From Lachnoanaerobaculum umeaense (lineage in GTDB: Bacteria; Bacillota; Clostridia; Lachnospirales; Lachnospiraceae), in assembly GCF_003589745.1 (NCBI RefSeq), contig NZ_CP032364.1, forward strand, positions 2,604,001 to 2,668,000: a DNA stretch of 64,000 nucleotides, read 5' to 3'. The notes beneath the pieces were generated by a model. That model saw nothing but the letters and a program-made list of their open reading frames with translations. It had not been told where the DNA came from and searched no databases. The position numbers were made by a program, and so were the translations under genes. This document shows, in pieces, positions 55,280 through 64,000 of the stretch (position 1 is its first letter; each line of letters opens with the position of its first letter).

Positions 55280-56456
55280 AGGAAGATTTGGAGTTCATGG
55301 TGGACAGTATATACCTGAAACTCTTATGAATGCAGTGATAGAATTGGAAAAGGCTTATAATCATTACAAGGATGATCCGGAATTTAACAGAGAGCTTAAT
55401 TATCTCTTAAATGATTATGCCGGAAGACCTTCAAAGCTTTATTTTGCAAAAAAAATGACGGAGGACCTTGGTGGTGCAAAGATTTATTTAAAGCGTGAAG
55501 ACCTTACACATACCGGTGCACATAAGATAAACAATGTTCTTGGGCAGGCACTCCTTGCAAAAAAGATGGGCAAGAAGAGACTTATCGCTGAAACCGGTGC
55601 AGGTCAGCATGGAGTAGCCACAGCAACCGCAGCTGCTTTAATGGGTATGGAATGTGTAGTATTTATGGGTGAAGAAGATACTATCCGTCAAGCATTAAAT
55701 GTATATAAGATGAGGCTGCTTGGTGCTACAGTTATCCCTGTAACAAGCGGAACAAAAACCTTAAAAGATGCTGTTTCAGAGGCTATGAGAGAATGGACAA
55801 GTAGAATAGATGATACTCATTACTGCCTCGGTTCTGTAATGGGACCTCATCCATTCCCTACTATAGTTAGAGATTTCCAGGCCATAATCTCAAAGGAGAT
55901 CAAGGAGCAAATACTAAAAAAAGAAGGCAAGTTACCCGATGCTGTACTTGCCTGTGTAGGCGGCGGCTCAAATGCCATAGGTAGTTTTTACAATTTTATT
56001 GAAGACAAAGATGTGGCACTTATCGGTTGTGAAGCTGCAGGAAAGGGAATTCATACATTTGAAACAGCTGCTACTATCAATACAGGAAAACTTGGTATTT
56101 TCCATGGTATGAAGTCCTATTTCTGTCAGGATGAATATGGTCAAATTGCACCTGTATATTCCATCTCTGCCGGACTTGACTATCCGGGTGTAGGACCTGA
56201 GCATTCTTATCTTCATGATATAAAAAGAGCAAGCTATGTACCTGTAACGGATGATGAATCAGTAGAAGCATTTGAATACCTCTCTAGGATGGAAGGTATT
56301 ATACCTGCTATAGAGTCTGCTCATGCCGTCGCTCATGCCATGAAAATAGCACCTACTATGAGCAAGAATCAAATTATTGTAATCACCATCTCAGGAAGAG
56401 GTGATAAAGATTGTGCCGCTATTGCAAGATATAAAGGAGAAGAATTACATGAATAA
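55266..56456 (+). CDS. trpB: Tryptophan synthase beta subunit
   Basis: The 396-residue PLP enzyme joins indole to serine. The PLP Lys is in [16 protein letters not shown], the phosphate loop in [10 protein letters not shown], and [14 protein letters not shown] is conserved. The type is the standard TrpB1 that works with TrpA. The SD GAGAGGTG lies inside the trpF end. The final codons overlap the trpA start by 8 bp. Confidence 0.96.
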   Translation: MTDIKGRFGVHGGQYIPETLMNAVIELEKAYNHYKDDPEFNRELNYLLNDYAGRPSKLYFAKKMTEDLGGAKIYLKREDLTHTGAHKINNVLGQALLAKKMGKKRLIAETGAGQHGVATATAAALMGMECVVFMGEEDTIRQALNVYKMRLLGATVIPVTSGTKTLKDAVSEAMREWTSRIDDTHYCLGSVMGPHPFPTIVRDFQAIISKEIKEQILKKEGKLPDAVLACVGGGSNAIGSFYNFIEDKDVALIGCEAAGKGIHTFETAATINTGKLGIFHGMKSYFCQDEYGQIAPVYSISAGLDYPGVGPEHSYLHDIKRASYVPVTDDESVEAFEYLSRMEGIIPAIESAHAVAHAMKIAPTMSKNQIIVITISGRGDKDCAAIARYKGEELHE

Positions 56457-57219
56457 GATATATGAATCATTAAAAAATAAAAAGGCATTTATTCCATTTA
56501 TCACCTGTGGAGATCCGGATGTAGCAACTACAAAGTCTGCCATACTCGAAATGGTAAAAAATGGAGCTGATCTAATAGAAATAGGTATACCCTTCTCTGA
56601 TCCTACAGCTGAGGGCGTAGTTATACAGGGTGCAAATATTCGTGCACTTGCAGGTGGTATTACAACTGATAAAGTATTTGATATGGTCGTAGAACTTAGA
56701 AAAGAAGTAACTATTCCGCTTGTATTTATGACTTATGCCAATGTAGTATTCTCATATGGCTCAGAAAAGTTTTTTGCTAAATGTAGTGAAGTAGGCATTG
56801 ACGGTATTATCCTCCCTGACATTCCATTTGAAGAGAGAAATGAATTCCTCGATATATCAGAAAAATATAATATTGATCTTATCTCTCTTATTGCACCTAC
56901 ATCTGATGATCGTATTGCAATGATTGCCAAAGAAGCCAGGGGATTTTTATATATCGTATCAAGCCTTGGTGTAACCGGAACCAGAAGTGAGATCACTACA
57001 GATTTAAGCTCCATAGTAAAGATAGTAAGAGAAAATACTGATGTTCCATGTGCTATAGGTTTTGGTATTTCAACTCCGGAACAGGCTAAGGAAATGAGTC
57101 AAATAGCAGACGGAGTAATCGTAGGTTCAGCCATTATCAAGCTCTTAAAACAGTACAAAACCGAAGCTCCCAAATATATAGGTGCATATGCAAAAGAAAT
57201 GAAAGAGGCGATGTTATAG
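56449..57219 (+). CDS. trpA: Tryptophan synthase alpha subunit
   Basis: The 256-residue TIM barrel splits indole-3-glycerol phosphate and channels indole to TrpB. The catalytic Glu and Asp are in [15 protein letters not shown] and [25 protein letters not shown] and [11 protein letters not shown] bind substrate. The start at 56449 (MNKIYESL) is set by AAAGGAGAAG; the longer in-frame start lies within trpB and has no SD. It ends the operon. Confidence 0.95.
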   Translation: MNKIYESLKNKKAFIPFITCGDPDVATTKSAILEMVKNGADLIEIGIPFSDPTAEGVVIQGANIRALAGGITTDKVFDMVVELRKEVTIPLVFMTYANVVFSYGSEKFFAKCSEVGIDGIILPDIPFEERNEFLDISEKYNIDLISLIAPTSDDRIAMIAKEARGFLYIVSSLGVTGTRSEITTDLSSIVKIVRENTDVPCAIGFGISTPEQAKEMSQIADGVIVGSAIIKLLKQYKTEAPKYIGAYAKEMKEAML

Positions 57220-57226
57220 GATATTA

Positions 57227-57247
57227 GTTACAGTTCAAGTACTATAT
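57227..57247 (+). repeat. Solo end of the hairpin repeat
   Basis: GTTACAGTTCAAGTACTATAT matches the end of copy 2 exactly over 21 bp, then stops and a terminator follows within 5 bp. No second end is found. Confidence 0.75.
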
Positions 57248-57251
57248 GCAA

Positions 57252-57274
57252 AGGGGCTGCCAAAGGCAGCCCCT
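57252..57274. terminator. Terminator of the trp operon (bidirectional)
   Basis: AGGGGCTGCC pairs perfectly with GGCAGCCCCT around AAA. It lies between the end of trpA and the convergent Rpn gene. T tracts are short on both sides. Confidence 0.8.
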
Positions 57275-57290
57275 ATATAATTATACTTTA

Positions 57291-58184
57291 TCAATTTTTC
57301 TTTAAATACTTTTCAAAATCTTCAACACTCATATTTGCCCTTAGTGCCGCTTCATAACTACTTAGTATTCCATCATTTACCAGTGATATAAGAGTATTTA
57401 TTGTACCTCTTTTAATACCCTGTTCAATTCCTTTTTCTATTCCTTTTTCTATTCCCTTTTCTATCCCTCTAGCTTCTACTCTATCCAGTACTTCACACAT
57501 ATTGACCTTCTCCTTTCCCTTCAAATAGTTTATAGTCTCTTCAAATCTATTATCTCCTGTCATTGCCGACATTAATGTTAAAAGCTCCTCCACATGCTCA
57601 ATGGTAGTTTCATCAGCTGTATAATCTCTGTTTACCCTCATCTGGTAGAGGTAATCCGCCAGTATCCTAAAATCACTTTTAAACAAATCTATCTTTTCTC
57701 TATTCAGATATGCTATCTCAAATAAGTTTATCTTAAAATCATTTACATATGGCTTGATGTCTTCATCTATATCCAGAACCTCGAAAAGCGTTTTGGGATA
57801 GTTCCATTCCTTTTCATATCCCAGATACAGCACCAATGTAATCACCGGGTACTTTGCCTTATCATTATTTTCTTTTCTGCTTTGCTTTACATACTCTGTG
57901 CCGTCATATCCAAAGACTCGAAGTGGCATCAGTTTATTTGGTATTGTCTGATTTTCCAATCCAAATAATGCTACATTAATTTTACTTCTACGCCAGTACT
58001 TTGCTATATCCCTTTCCTGTGATCTGACCCTTCCGTCAATCTTTAACATACTCATCGGCAATGCGTCAATAAGTGTAGATTCTTCTACTACATCTCTCCC
58101 ATTAAATAAAAGTACATTTAAAATATCAGCAAATACATCATTGTACTTTTCAAGTACTTTCTGAGTTATGTCTTTATCTTTCAT
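57291..58184 (-). CDS. Rpn family recombination-promoting nuclease/putative transposase
   Basis: The 297-residue protein resembles the Rpn/PD-(D/E)XK nuclease group common in Lachnospiraceae (VFADILNVLLFNG at the start, LPLR-type FGYDG, KYPVITLVLYLG and LFEVLD). The presumed nuclease core lies in the first ~160 residues. The C-terminal part carries an in-frame Ile-Glu-Lys-Gly repeat (about 245-262) from a 12-bp tandem DNA repeat at ~57425-57470, so length may vary. The cellular role is unknown; relatives cut DNA and promote RecA-independent recombination. SD AAGGAGGAG. Confidence 0.78.
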   Translation of the reverse strand: MKDKDITQKVLEKYNDVFADILNVLLFNGRDVVEESTLIDALPMSMLKIDGRVRSQERDIAKYWRRSKINVALFGLENQTIPNKLMPLRVFGYDGTEYVKQSRKENNDKAKYPVITLVLYLGYEKEWNYPKTLFEVLDIDEDIKPYVNDFKINLFEIAYLNREKIDLFKSDFRILADYLYQMRVNRDYTADETTIEHVEELLTLMSAMTGDNRFEETINYLKGKEKVNMCEVLDRVEARGIEKGIEKGIEKGIEQGIKRGTINTLISLVNDGILSSYEAALRANMSVEDFEKYLKKN

Positions 58185-58608
58185 ATCTCCTCCTTATTAT
58201 ACCAAATTTTTTTTAATATTGGATTATTCTTTGAACTTTTTGAAACTTAGAATTTTTAGAATTTCGAACCGATTCTGATGCTATAATTTTACAATATGTA
58301 TGTCTAAAATACAATAAGAAACTTTTTTAAGATTCAATAAATATAGCTTAAAAAGTCACAGTTATAACCAATTTTACATTACTTAACTTACTTTTAACCT
58401 CTTATTCATTGCCTTATTCCTAGCAATATGCTATGATATAAAATCATGTTTTTACATGTGTGGTTTTGTGTGCAATTTTATTTTTCAAAATAAAAGGCAT
58501 GTTCAAGCTACTGATTTTAACAGATTGTAAGGTATAATCCTGCAACTGGGTTTCACAGGGGTATGACCCCACATTGTATAATCACAAGCTTATAAAAGAG
58601 GTTATAAT
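58185..58608. other. Intergenic region with promoter of the activase gene
   Basis: This 424-bp AT-rich gap separates divergent genes. A plus-strand promoter lies at 58409-58437. Between it and the activase SD there is a small GGGGT/ACCCC hairpin (about 58557-58572). The minus-strand promoter of the Rpn gene is not clear. No known riboswitch is recognised. Confidence 0.5.
58409..58437 (+). promoter_or_regulatory. Promoter of the activase gene
   Basis: TTGCCT and TATGAT are 17 bp apart. The leader would be about 165 nt long, which leaves room for regulation. Confidence 0.6.
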
Positions 58609-61600
58609 ATGCAAAACACAGAAAAAACCTATGTACTAGGTATAGATATAGGTTCTACTACTGTCAAGATTGCTATTTTAGATAGCAGACATGAAGTAGT
58701 ATTTTCAGATTATCGCAGACATTATGCGAATATACAGGGGACTTTGGCAGCACAGTTATCGGATGCTTTTGAAAAGATCGGAGAAGTGAATATCATTCCA
58801 ATGATTACCGGCTCAGGTGGTCTTACTCTTTCAAAACATCTAAAATCCACATTTGTACAGGAAGTTGTCGCAGTAGCAACTGCACTAAAAGCCGTTGCTC
58901 CACAAACTGATGTAGCAATAGAGCTTGGTGGAGAGGATGCCAAAATCATCTATTTTACAGGCGGCATAGATCAGAGAATGAATGGTATCTGTGCCGGTGG
59001 TACAGGAAGTTTTATCGATCAAATGGCTTCCCTACTTCAGACTGATGCTATAGGACTTAATGAATATGCCAAAAGTTATAAGTCTATTTATCCTATAGCT
59101 GCCAGATGTGGAGTTTTTGCAAAAACTGATGTTCAACCACTTATAAATGAGGGTGCTACCAGAGAAGACCTTTCAGCTTCTATTTTCCAAGCTGTGGTAA
59201 ATCAGACTATTTCAGGGCTTGCCTGTGGTAAGCCAATCAGAGGTCATGTAGCATTCCTTGGCGGTCCGCTGCACTTCCTTTCTGAGCTTAAACAGGCATT
59301 TATAAGAACACTAAATCTTACTGATGAATATATTGTAGATCCTGACAATTCACATCTTTTTGCAGCTATCGGTGCTGCACTGAACTGCGAAAGTACTGAC
59401 GCTATGATTGGTATCTCAGATCTTATAAACAAGCTTAAAGAAGGTATTGAGATGGCACATGAAATTGCCAGACTTGATCCTTTATTTACAGATGAAGCAG
59501 ACTATAAAGAGTTTAGCAGTAGACATTTCGGTCACAGTGTAAAAACCGCAAATATTGAGGATTATAAGGGTAATATATTCCTTGGAATAGATGCCGGTTC
59601 AACTACTACAAAGATTGCTTTAGTAGGTGAAGACGGAAGCTTGCTTTGGAATTTTTATTCAAATAATAACGGTTCGCCACTGGCTACAGCTATCTCAGCT
59701 ATCAAGTCTGTTAAGGAAAAAATACACCCTGAAGCAAAGATAGTATATTCATGTTCTACCGGATATGGAGAGGCTCTTCTAAAAGCTGCATTTATGCTTG
59801 ATGAGGGTGAAGTAGAAACCATTGCACACTACTATGCAGCAGCATTCTTTGAGCCTAAGGTCGACTGTATACTTGATATCGGTGGTCAAGATATGAAATG
59901 TATTCGTATCAAGGACGGTACTGTAGATTCAGTACAGCTAAATGAGGCTTGTTCTGCCGGTTGTGGTTCATTTATAGAGACATTTGCCGGTTCTTTGAAC
60001 TTCTCAGTGCAAAACTTTGCAAAAGAAGCATTGTTTGCAAAAAATCCTGTAGACCTTGGTACCAGATGTACCGTTTTTATGAACTCAAATGTAAAACAGG
60101 CACAGAAAGAAGGTGCTACTGTAGCTGACATTTCATCCGGACTTGCATATTCCGTTATAAAAAATGCTTTATTCAAGGTTATAAAGATCTCAAATGCTGC
60201 AGACCTTGGAAAGCATATAGTTGTGCAGGGTGGTACATTCTATAATGATGCTGTACTTCGTGCACTTGAAAAGATCTCCGGCGGCTTTGTTACCAGACCT
60301 GATATTGCCGGTATAATGGGTGCTTTCGGTGCTGCTCTTATAGCAAGAGAAAGGTACGAGGGCAAGCAGACTACTATGTTACCTTTAGATGAGATTATAT
60401 CATTACAGTATGATACATCTATGACCAGATGTCGTGGTTGTAATAACAACTGTGTAATGACAGTCAACAAATTTGAAGGTGGTAGAAACTTCATATCAGG
60501 AAACAGATGTGAAAGAGGTCTTGGTAAGGACAGAGTTAAAAAGGATGTTCCAAACCTCTATGAATATAAATATAATCGTATGTTCGGCTATGAACCGCTC
60601 ACCGCTGACAAGGCATTTAGAGGTACTATCGGTATTCCAAGAGTTTTGAATATGTATGAGAACTTCCCGTTCTGGGCTGTATTCTTTAGAAACCTGGGAT
60701 TTAGAACTGTACTCTCTCCTATGTCAACTAAGAAAATATATGAGCTGGGCATTGAATCTATCCCAAGTGAGTCGGAATGTTATCCTGCAAAGATCACTCA
60801 TGGACATATTTCATGGCTTATAAAGAATGGCGTTCGCACAATATGGTACCCATGTATACCATATGAAAGAAATGAACAGCCTGATGCCGGAAACCATTTC
60901 AACTGCCCTATCGTTACTTCATATGCTGAGAATATCAAGAATAATGTAGAAGAGATCAGAGAAACAAATACCAGATTCTTGAATCCTTTCATGGCATTTA
61001 CCAATGAAGAGGTACTTACAAATCAGCTTATCAAGGTAATGAAGCAAGAGTTTGATATAAACGAAAGAGAGGTAAAGTTCGCTGCACATGCGGCATGGAC
61101 AGAACTTATTCAGTCAAAGAAAGATATTGAGCGAGAAGGCGAAAAAACTATCGAATGGCTACATAAGAACAACCGCCATGGTATAGTTCTTGCAGGAAGA
61201 CCTTATCATGTAGACCCTGAAATACATCATGGTATTCCTGATATGATAACTTCATTTGGTATTGCAGTACTCACAGAGGATGCGGTTTCTCATCTTGCCA
61301 AGATAGAAAGACCTGTTATCGTAAGCGATCAGTGGATGTATCATTCCAGACTATATGCTGCTGCAAGTCTTGTAAAGCAGGATGACTGCCTTGATCTTGT
61401 ACAGCTAAATTCCTTCGGTTGCGGACTTGATGCCGTTACCACAGATCAGGTGAGTGATATACTTACAGGCTCAGGAAAGATCTATACCGTGCTTAAGATT
61501 GATGAGGTAAACAACCTAGGTGCCGCAAGAATTCGTATTCGTTCACTTATTGCTGCACTACGTGTAAGAGATAAGAAAAACTTTGAAAGAAAAATACACT

Positions 61601-62871
61601 CTTCCGCTTATCACAGAAAAGTGTTTACCAAGGAGATGAAGGACGAATATACCATTCTTTGTCCACAGATGTCTCCTATACATTTTGACCTTTTAGAGCC
61701 GGCACTCAATGCTTTCGGATATCATGTAGAAGTTTTACAAAATGATTCACGCTCTGCCATAGACTGCGGTCTTAAATATGTAAACAATGATGCCTGCTAT
61801 CCTTCATTGATAGTTGTAGGTCAGATAATGGAAGCATTACTTTCAGGAAAATACGATCCTAATAAGACCGCAATATTTATGAGTCAGACCGGTGGTGGAT
61901 GTAGAGCCAGCAACTATATAGGTTTTATCAGAAGAGCACTTGAAAAAGTCGATATGGCACAAATTCCTGTAATTTCTGTAAATGCCAACGGTATGGAAAC
62001 TAATGAGGGATTTAAGATGACACCTGCAATGGTTATTAAAGCTATGCAGGCAGTTGTATATGGTGATCTCTTTATGAGAGTTTTGTATGCTACCAGACCT
62101 TATGAGAAGGAAAAAGGTGCTGCAAACAGACTTCATAAAAAATGGAGAAATCGTGTTATAGATTCTCTATCTGTTAAAAAACCTAATTTCGGTGAGTTTA
62201 AGAGAAATATTAGAGGTATTGTAAAAGACTTTGATAATCTTCCAAGACTCAATATTAAGAAGCCAAGAGTTGGTATAGTTGGCGAGATTCTTGTTAAGTT
62301 CTCTCCACTTGCTAACAATCATATAGTCGAACTTCTTGAAAAAGAAGGAGCAGAAGCTGTAATGCCTGATCTCTTAGATTTCTTACTATACAGCTTCTAT
62401 AATAGTAACTTTAAGGCTGAACATCTTGGTATGTCAAAAAAGTCTGCATTTATGGCAAATGTAGGTATCAAGGTACTGGAAGCACTAAGAAGTGATGCAA
62501 GAAAGGCACTTGAAAAGAGTAAACATTTTATTGCACCTTCAAGAATCGATCATCTTGCAAATATGGCAAAGGACTATGTATCTGTCGGAAATCAGACCGG
62601 TGAGGGTTGGTTCTTGACCGGTGAGATGCTTGAACTTATAGAGACCGGCACTCCAAATATTGTTTGTACACAGCCTTTTGGTTGTCTGCCAAACCATGTA
62701 GTGGGTAAGGGTGTTATAAAGGAACTCCGCCGTTCACATCCTGAGGCAAATATCATAGCGGTAGACTATGATCCCGGAGCTTCAGAAGTAAACCAGCTAA
62801 ACAGAATCAAGTTGATGCTGGCTACAGCACAGAAGAATCTTAAAGAACAGAATAAGAAGGTTATATCATAA
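58609..62871 (+). CDS. Giant BadF/BcrA-type 2-hydroxyacyl-CoA dehydratase activase-related protein
   Basis: The 1420-residue protein has two ASKHA ATPase domains (about 5-265, [15 protein letters not shown], and 322-590, [15 protein letters not shown]). They carry [11 protein letters not shown] and [10 protein letters not shown], the Cys positions that hold the [4Fe-4S] cluster of activators. A Cys-rich stretch follows near 610 ([13 protein letters not shown]), then a DUF2229-type domain (about 670-890) and a C-terminal domain with similarity to dehydratase subunits ([28 protein letters not shown]). The family couples ATP hydrolysis to low-potential electron transfer, but the target of this large form is not known. 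No dehydratase genes are adjacent. SD AAAGAGG. Confidence 0.88.
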   Translation: MQNTEKTYVLGIDIGSTTVKIAILDSRHEVVFSDYRRHYANIQGTLAAQLSDAFEKIGEVNIIPMITGSGGLTLSKHLKSTFVQEVVAVATALKAVAPQTDVAIELGGEDAKIIYFTGGIDQRMNGICAGGTGSFIDQMASLLQTDAIGLNEYAKSYKSIYPIAARCGVFAKTDVQPLINEGATREDLSASIFQAVVNQTISGLACGKPIRGHVAFLGGPLHFLSELKQAFIRTLNLTDEYIVDPDNSHLFAAIGAALNCESTDAMIGISDLINKLKEGIEMAHEIARLDPLFTDEADYKEFSSRHFGHSVKTANIEDYKGNIFLGIDAGSTTTKIALVGEDGSLLWNFYSNNNGSPLATAISAIKSVKEKIHPEAKIVYSCSTGYGEALLKAAFMLDEGEVETIAHYYAAAFFEPKVDCILDIGGQDMKCIRIKDGTVDSVQLNEACSAGCGSFIETFAGSLNFSVQNFAKEALFAKNPVDLGTRCTVFMNSNVKQAQKEGATVADISSGLAYSVIKNALFKVIKISNAADLGKHIVVQGGTFYNDAVLRALEKISGGFVTRPDIAGIMGAFGAALIARERYEGKQTTMLPLDEIISLQYDTSMTRCRGCNNNCVMTVNKFEGGRNFISGNRCERGLGKDRVKKDVPNLYEYKYNRMFGYEPLTADKAFRGTIGIPRVLNMYENFPFWAVFFRNLGFRTVLSPMSTKKIYELGIESIPSESECYPAKITHGHISWLIKNGVRTIWYPCIPYERNEQPDAGNHFNCPIVTSYAENIKNNVEEIRETNTRFLNPFMAFTNEEVLTNQLIKVMKQEFDINEREVKFAAHAAWTELIQSKKDIEREGEKTIEWLHKNNRHGIVLAGRPYHVDPEIHHGIPDMITSFGIAVLTEDAVSHLAKIERPVIVSDQWMYHSRLYAAASLVKQDDCLDLVQLNSFGCGLDAVTTDQVSDILTGSGKIYTVLKIDEVNNLGAARIRIRSLIAALRVRDKKNFERKIHSSAYHRKVFTKEMKDEYTILCPQMSPIHFDLLEPALNAFGYHVEVLQNDSRSAIDCGLKYVNNDACYPSLIVVGQIMEALLSGKYDPNKTAIFMSQTGGGCRASNYIGFIRRALEKVDMAQIPVISVNANGMETNEGFKMTPAMVIKAMQAVVYGDLFMRVLYATRPYEKEKGAANRLHKKWRNRVIDSLSVKKPNFGEFKRNIRGIVKDFDNLPRLNIKKPRVGIVGEILVKFSPLANNHIVELLEKEGAEAVMPDLLDFLLYSFYNSNFKAEHLGMSKKSAFMANVGIKVLEALRSDARKALEKSKHFIAPSRIDHLANMAKDYVSVGNQTGEGWFLTGEMLELIETGTPNIVCTQPFGCLPNHVVGKGVIKELRRSHPEANIIAVDYDPGASEVNQLNRIKLMLATAQKNLKEQNKKVIS

Positions 62872-62875
62872 TATG

Positions 62876-62920
62876 AAAAAGAAGCTTCCGGATATACTAT
62901 ATCTGTGTAGCTTCTTTTTT
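62876..62920 (+). terminator. Terminator of the activase gene
   Basis: AAAAAGAAGC pairs with GCTTCTTTTTT with an inner GATAT/ATATC helix; a T tract closes the stem. Confidence 0.85.
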
Positions 62921-62966
62921 AAGAATGATTTTCGTAGTATTATAAACTATTTATTTCCTTATTAAA

Positions 62967-64000
62967 TTAAATAAATTTTGAATTGCTCAAATTTTTATAA
63001 ACCACACTTGAAATAACAAGTAAAAAAATCGATGTCGCTTGCAATGTATATGTTATCATAAGATTTAAAACTAAATAAAGAAAAATCGGAATAATGAGTG
63101 CAACAATCCCTATAAGCCCGGATAAAATAACAGGCATACTCTGCTTTACTACTATCATTTCACTTTCCCAATTATAGTTGGGGTATTTTTTATTTAAGGC
63201 AACTCCCGTCACTGTTATAAAAAGCGAATAGCATATAGGAACAATAATCAGGTTAAGTATTTGAATAAAGTTCATATCAAGTTTTAATATGAATACAAAT
63301 ACTGAAATTATATATCCTATCATATGAAGTGTAAGGTTTAGCGCTATCTTTGAATTTAATATTGTTTTTACCTTAACAGGAGAACTTTGTAAAATCCAAA
63401 TATTTTTTCCTTCTAAAGATATGGCTGAAGCTGCCGGACAACTGATAACCAACATAGCCGCAATAAAAAGCGGAGACAGATTTGAAAAATATTCATTTAT
63501 ATTTTCAATTTTCACATACCTTCCAATTTGTTCCACGGGATTAAACAACAAAAATATACTGAAAACACATAAAAGTATCACTCCAAACCCTGCATTCAAC
63601 ACCTCCATATAAGAGTTTAAAAATCGACCCGCTTCTTTTTTATATAGGGCAATAAATACCAGTTTTCTCTTATATGTTTCTTTGTTGTCGGTATATCCGG
63701 GTGTTGTTTTCGCAAGAGTATTAAGCAGTCTATACTTCACCGAAACAATTTTTATAAATATATAAAAAACTGCTGTTGAAAGAAAAATAAAAAATCCTTC
63801 TCCAATGTACATAGGGAAATTATAATATTGCATAAACAGCTTAGATATCGGATACAGTCCTGTGATTTGCTTGGCAAGTGTAATACCGATATTGTTTTCA
63901 TTACCCATGGCTGTTACTGCAATATATCCTATTGCACCTATCATTGCAAATGAAAAAATCAGAGCAACAATATTTTTTCTTTTAAAAAAAGATGAAATGA
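62967..64000 (-). CDS. Multi-pass membrane protein, probably ABC-2-type exporter permease (5' end outside window)
   Basis: The frame is open from a stop at 62967 to the right edge; it extends past the first Met at 63944 (upstream codons read KRKNIVALIFSFA), so the true start lies outside. At least 344 residues are seen, with about eight hydrophobic helices (ILLCVFSIFLLFNP, IIVPICYSLFITVTGVAL, IVALIIPIFLYLVL). The segment AISLEGKNIWILQSSPVKV is typical of large ABC-2-like permeases of Clostridia. An ATPase partner would be expected just outside the window. Confidence 0.7.
   Translation of the reverse strand, partial: ISSFFKRKNIVALIFSFAMIGAIGYIAVTAMGNENNIGITLAKQITGLYPISKLFMQYYNFPMYIGEGFFIFLSTAVFYIFIKIVSVKYRLLNTLAKTTPGYTDNKETYKRKLVFIALYKKEAGRFLNSYMEVLNAGFGVILLCVFSIFLLFNPVEQIGRYVKIENINEYFSNLSPLFIAAMLVISCPAASAISLEGKNIWILQSSPVKVKTILNSKIALNLTLHMIGYIISVFVFILKLDMNFIQILNLIIVPICYSLFITVTGVALNKKYPNYNWESEMIVVKQSMPVILSGLIGIVALIIPIFLYLVLNLMITYTLQATSIFLLVISSVVYKNLSNSKFI

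Noticed and set aside
57425..57470. Tandem repeat considered as a CRISPR-like array
   Set aside because: It is a 12-bp in-frame coding repeat without spacers; no CRISPR array or cas gene is visible in the window.
58540..58608. Possible riboswitch before the activase gene
   Set aside because: Only a small GGGGT/ACCCC hairpin is seen; no known aptamer core or terminator follows.

Overview
The window is low-GC DNA (roughly mid-30s percent by eye) from a Firmicute, most likely an anaerobic Lachnospiraceae/Clostridia member. Pointers are a T-box-controlled trp operon, an RbgA-type GTPase, a CvfB-type S1 protein, RelQ-type alarmone synthetase, a 1420-residue BadF-type activase, Rpn-family nuclease and large secreted proteins ending in choline-binding-type cell-wall repeats. 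The genus is an inference; oral relatives such as Lachnoanaerobaculum would fit.

Layout. Positions 1-13954 are almost all on the minus strand: a partial CHAP lysin, cvfB, an acyl-ACP thioesterase, a class I amidotransferase-like hydrolase, a self-contained tRNA-Gln(CTG) unit (promoter, gene, terminator), a membrane-anchored unknown, a GlgX-like GH13 protein that has lost its catalytic residues, xth, an ABC-F ATPase, an aminotransferase, and a lepB-rbgA-rnhB-yraN-pgeF operon. fumC and a MATE exporter lie on the plus strand at 14025-16822. Then come relQ, mrp and dnaE on the minus strand, followed by two tandem giant surface proteins (22220-34727) with shared modules. Next are a rhomboid protease, a DUF1934 protein, an ispE-gntR-ddl-murI cluster, a GNAT gene, a cyclophilin, pyk and an inactive rhomboid-like protein.

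An IS1202-like insertion sequence (43811-45385) with a 28-bp target duplication begins the accessory stretch: a lipoprotein, a PD-(D/E)XK-like protein and two convergent DNA methyltransferases that look like a restriction-modification system. At 49240 a consensus promoter and a T-box leader drive aroF-trpEGDCFBA. An Rpn nuclease, the giant activase and a truncated membrane permease close the window.

The most unusual signal is a ~237-bp repeat with 16-bp terminal inverted repeats that folds end to end into one long hairpin. Three full copies (3486, 12280, ~52640) and two end fragments (22122, 57227) are present. One copy has a 9-bp target duplication that regenerates the Shine-Dalgarno sequence of rnhB, and the copies differ by paired changes that keep the hairpin intact (six covarying base pairs between copies). 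Two copies lie inside operons (rbgA/rnhB and trpG/trpD), so they must be transcribed.
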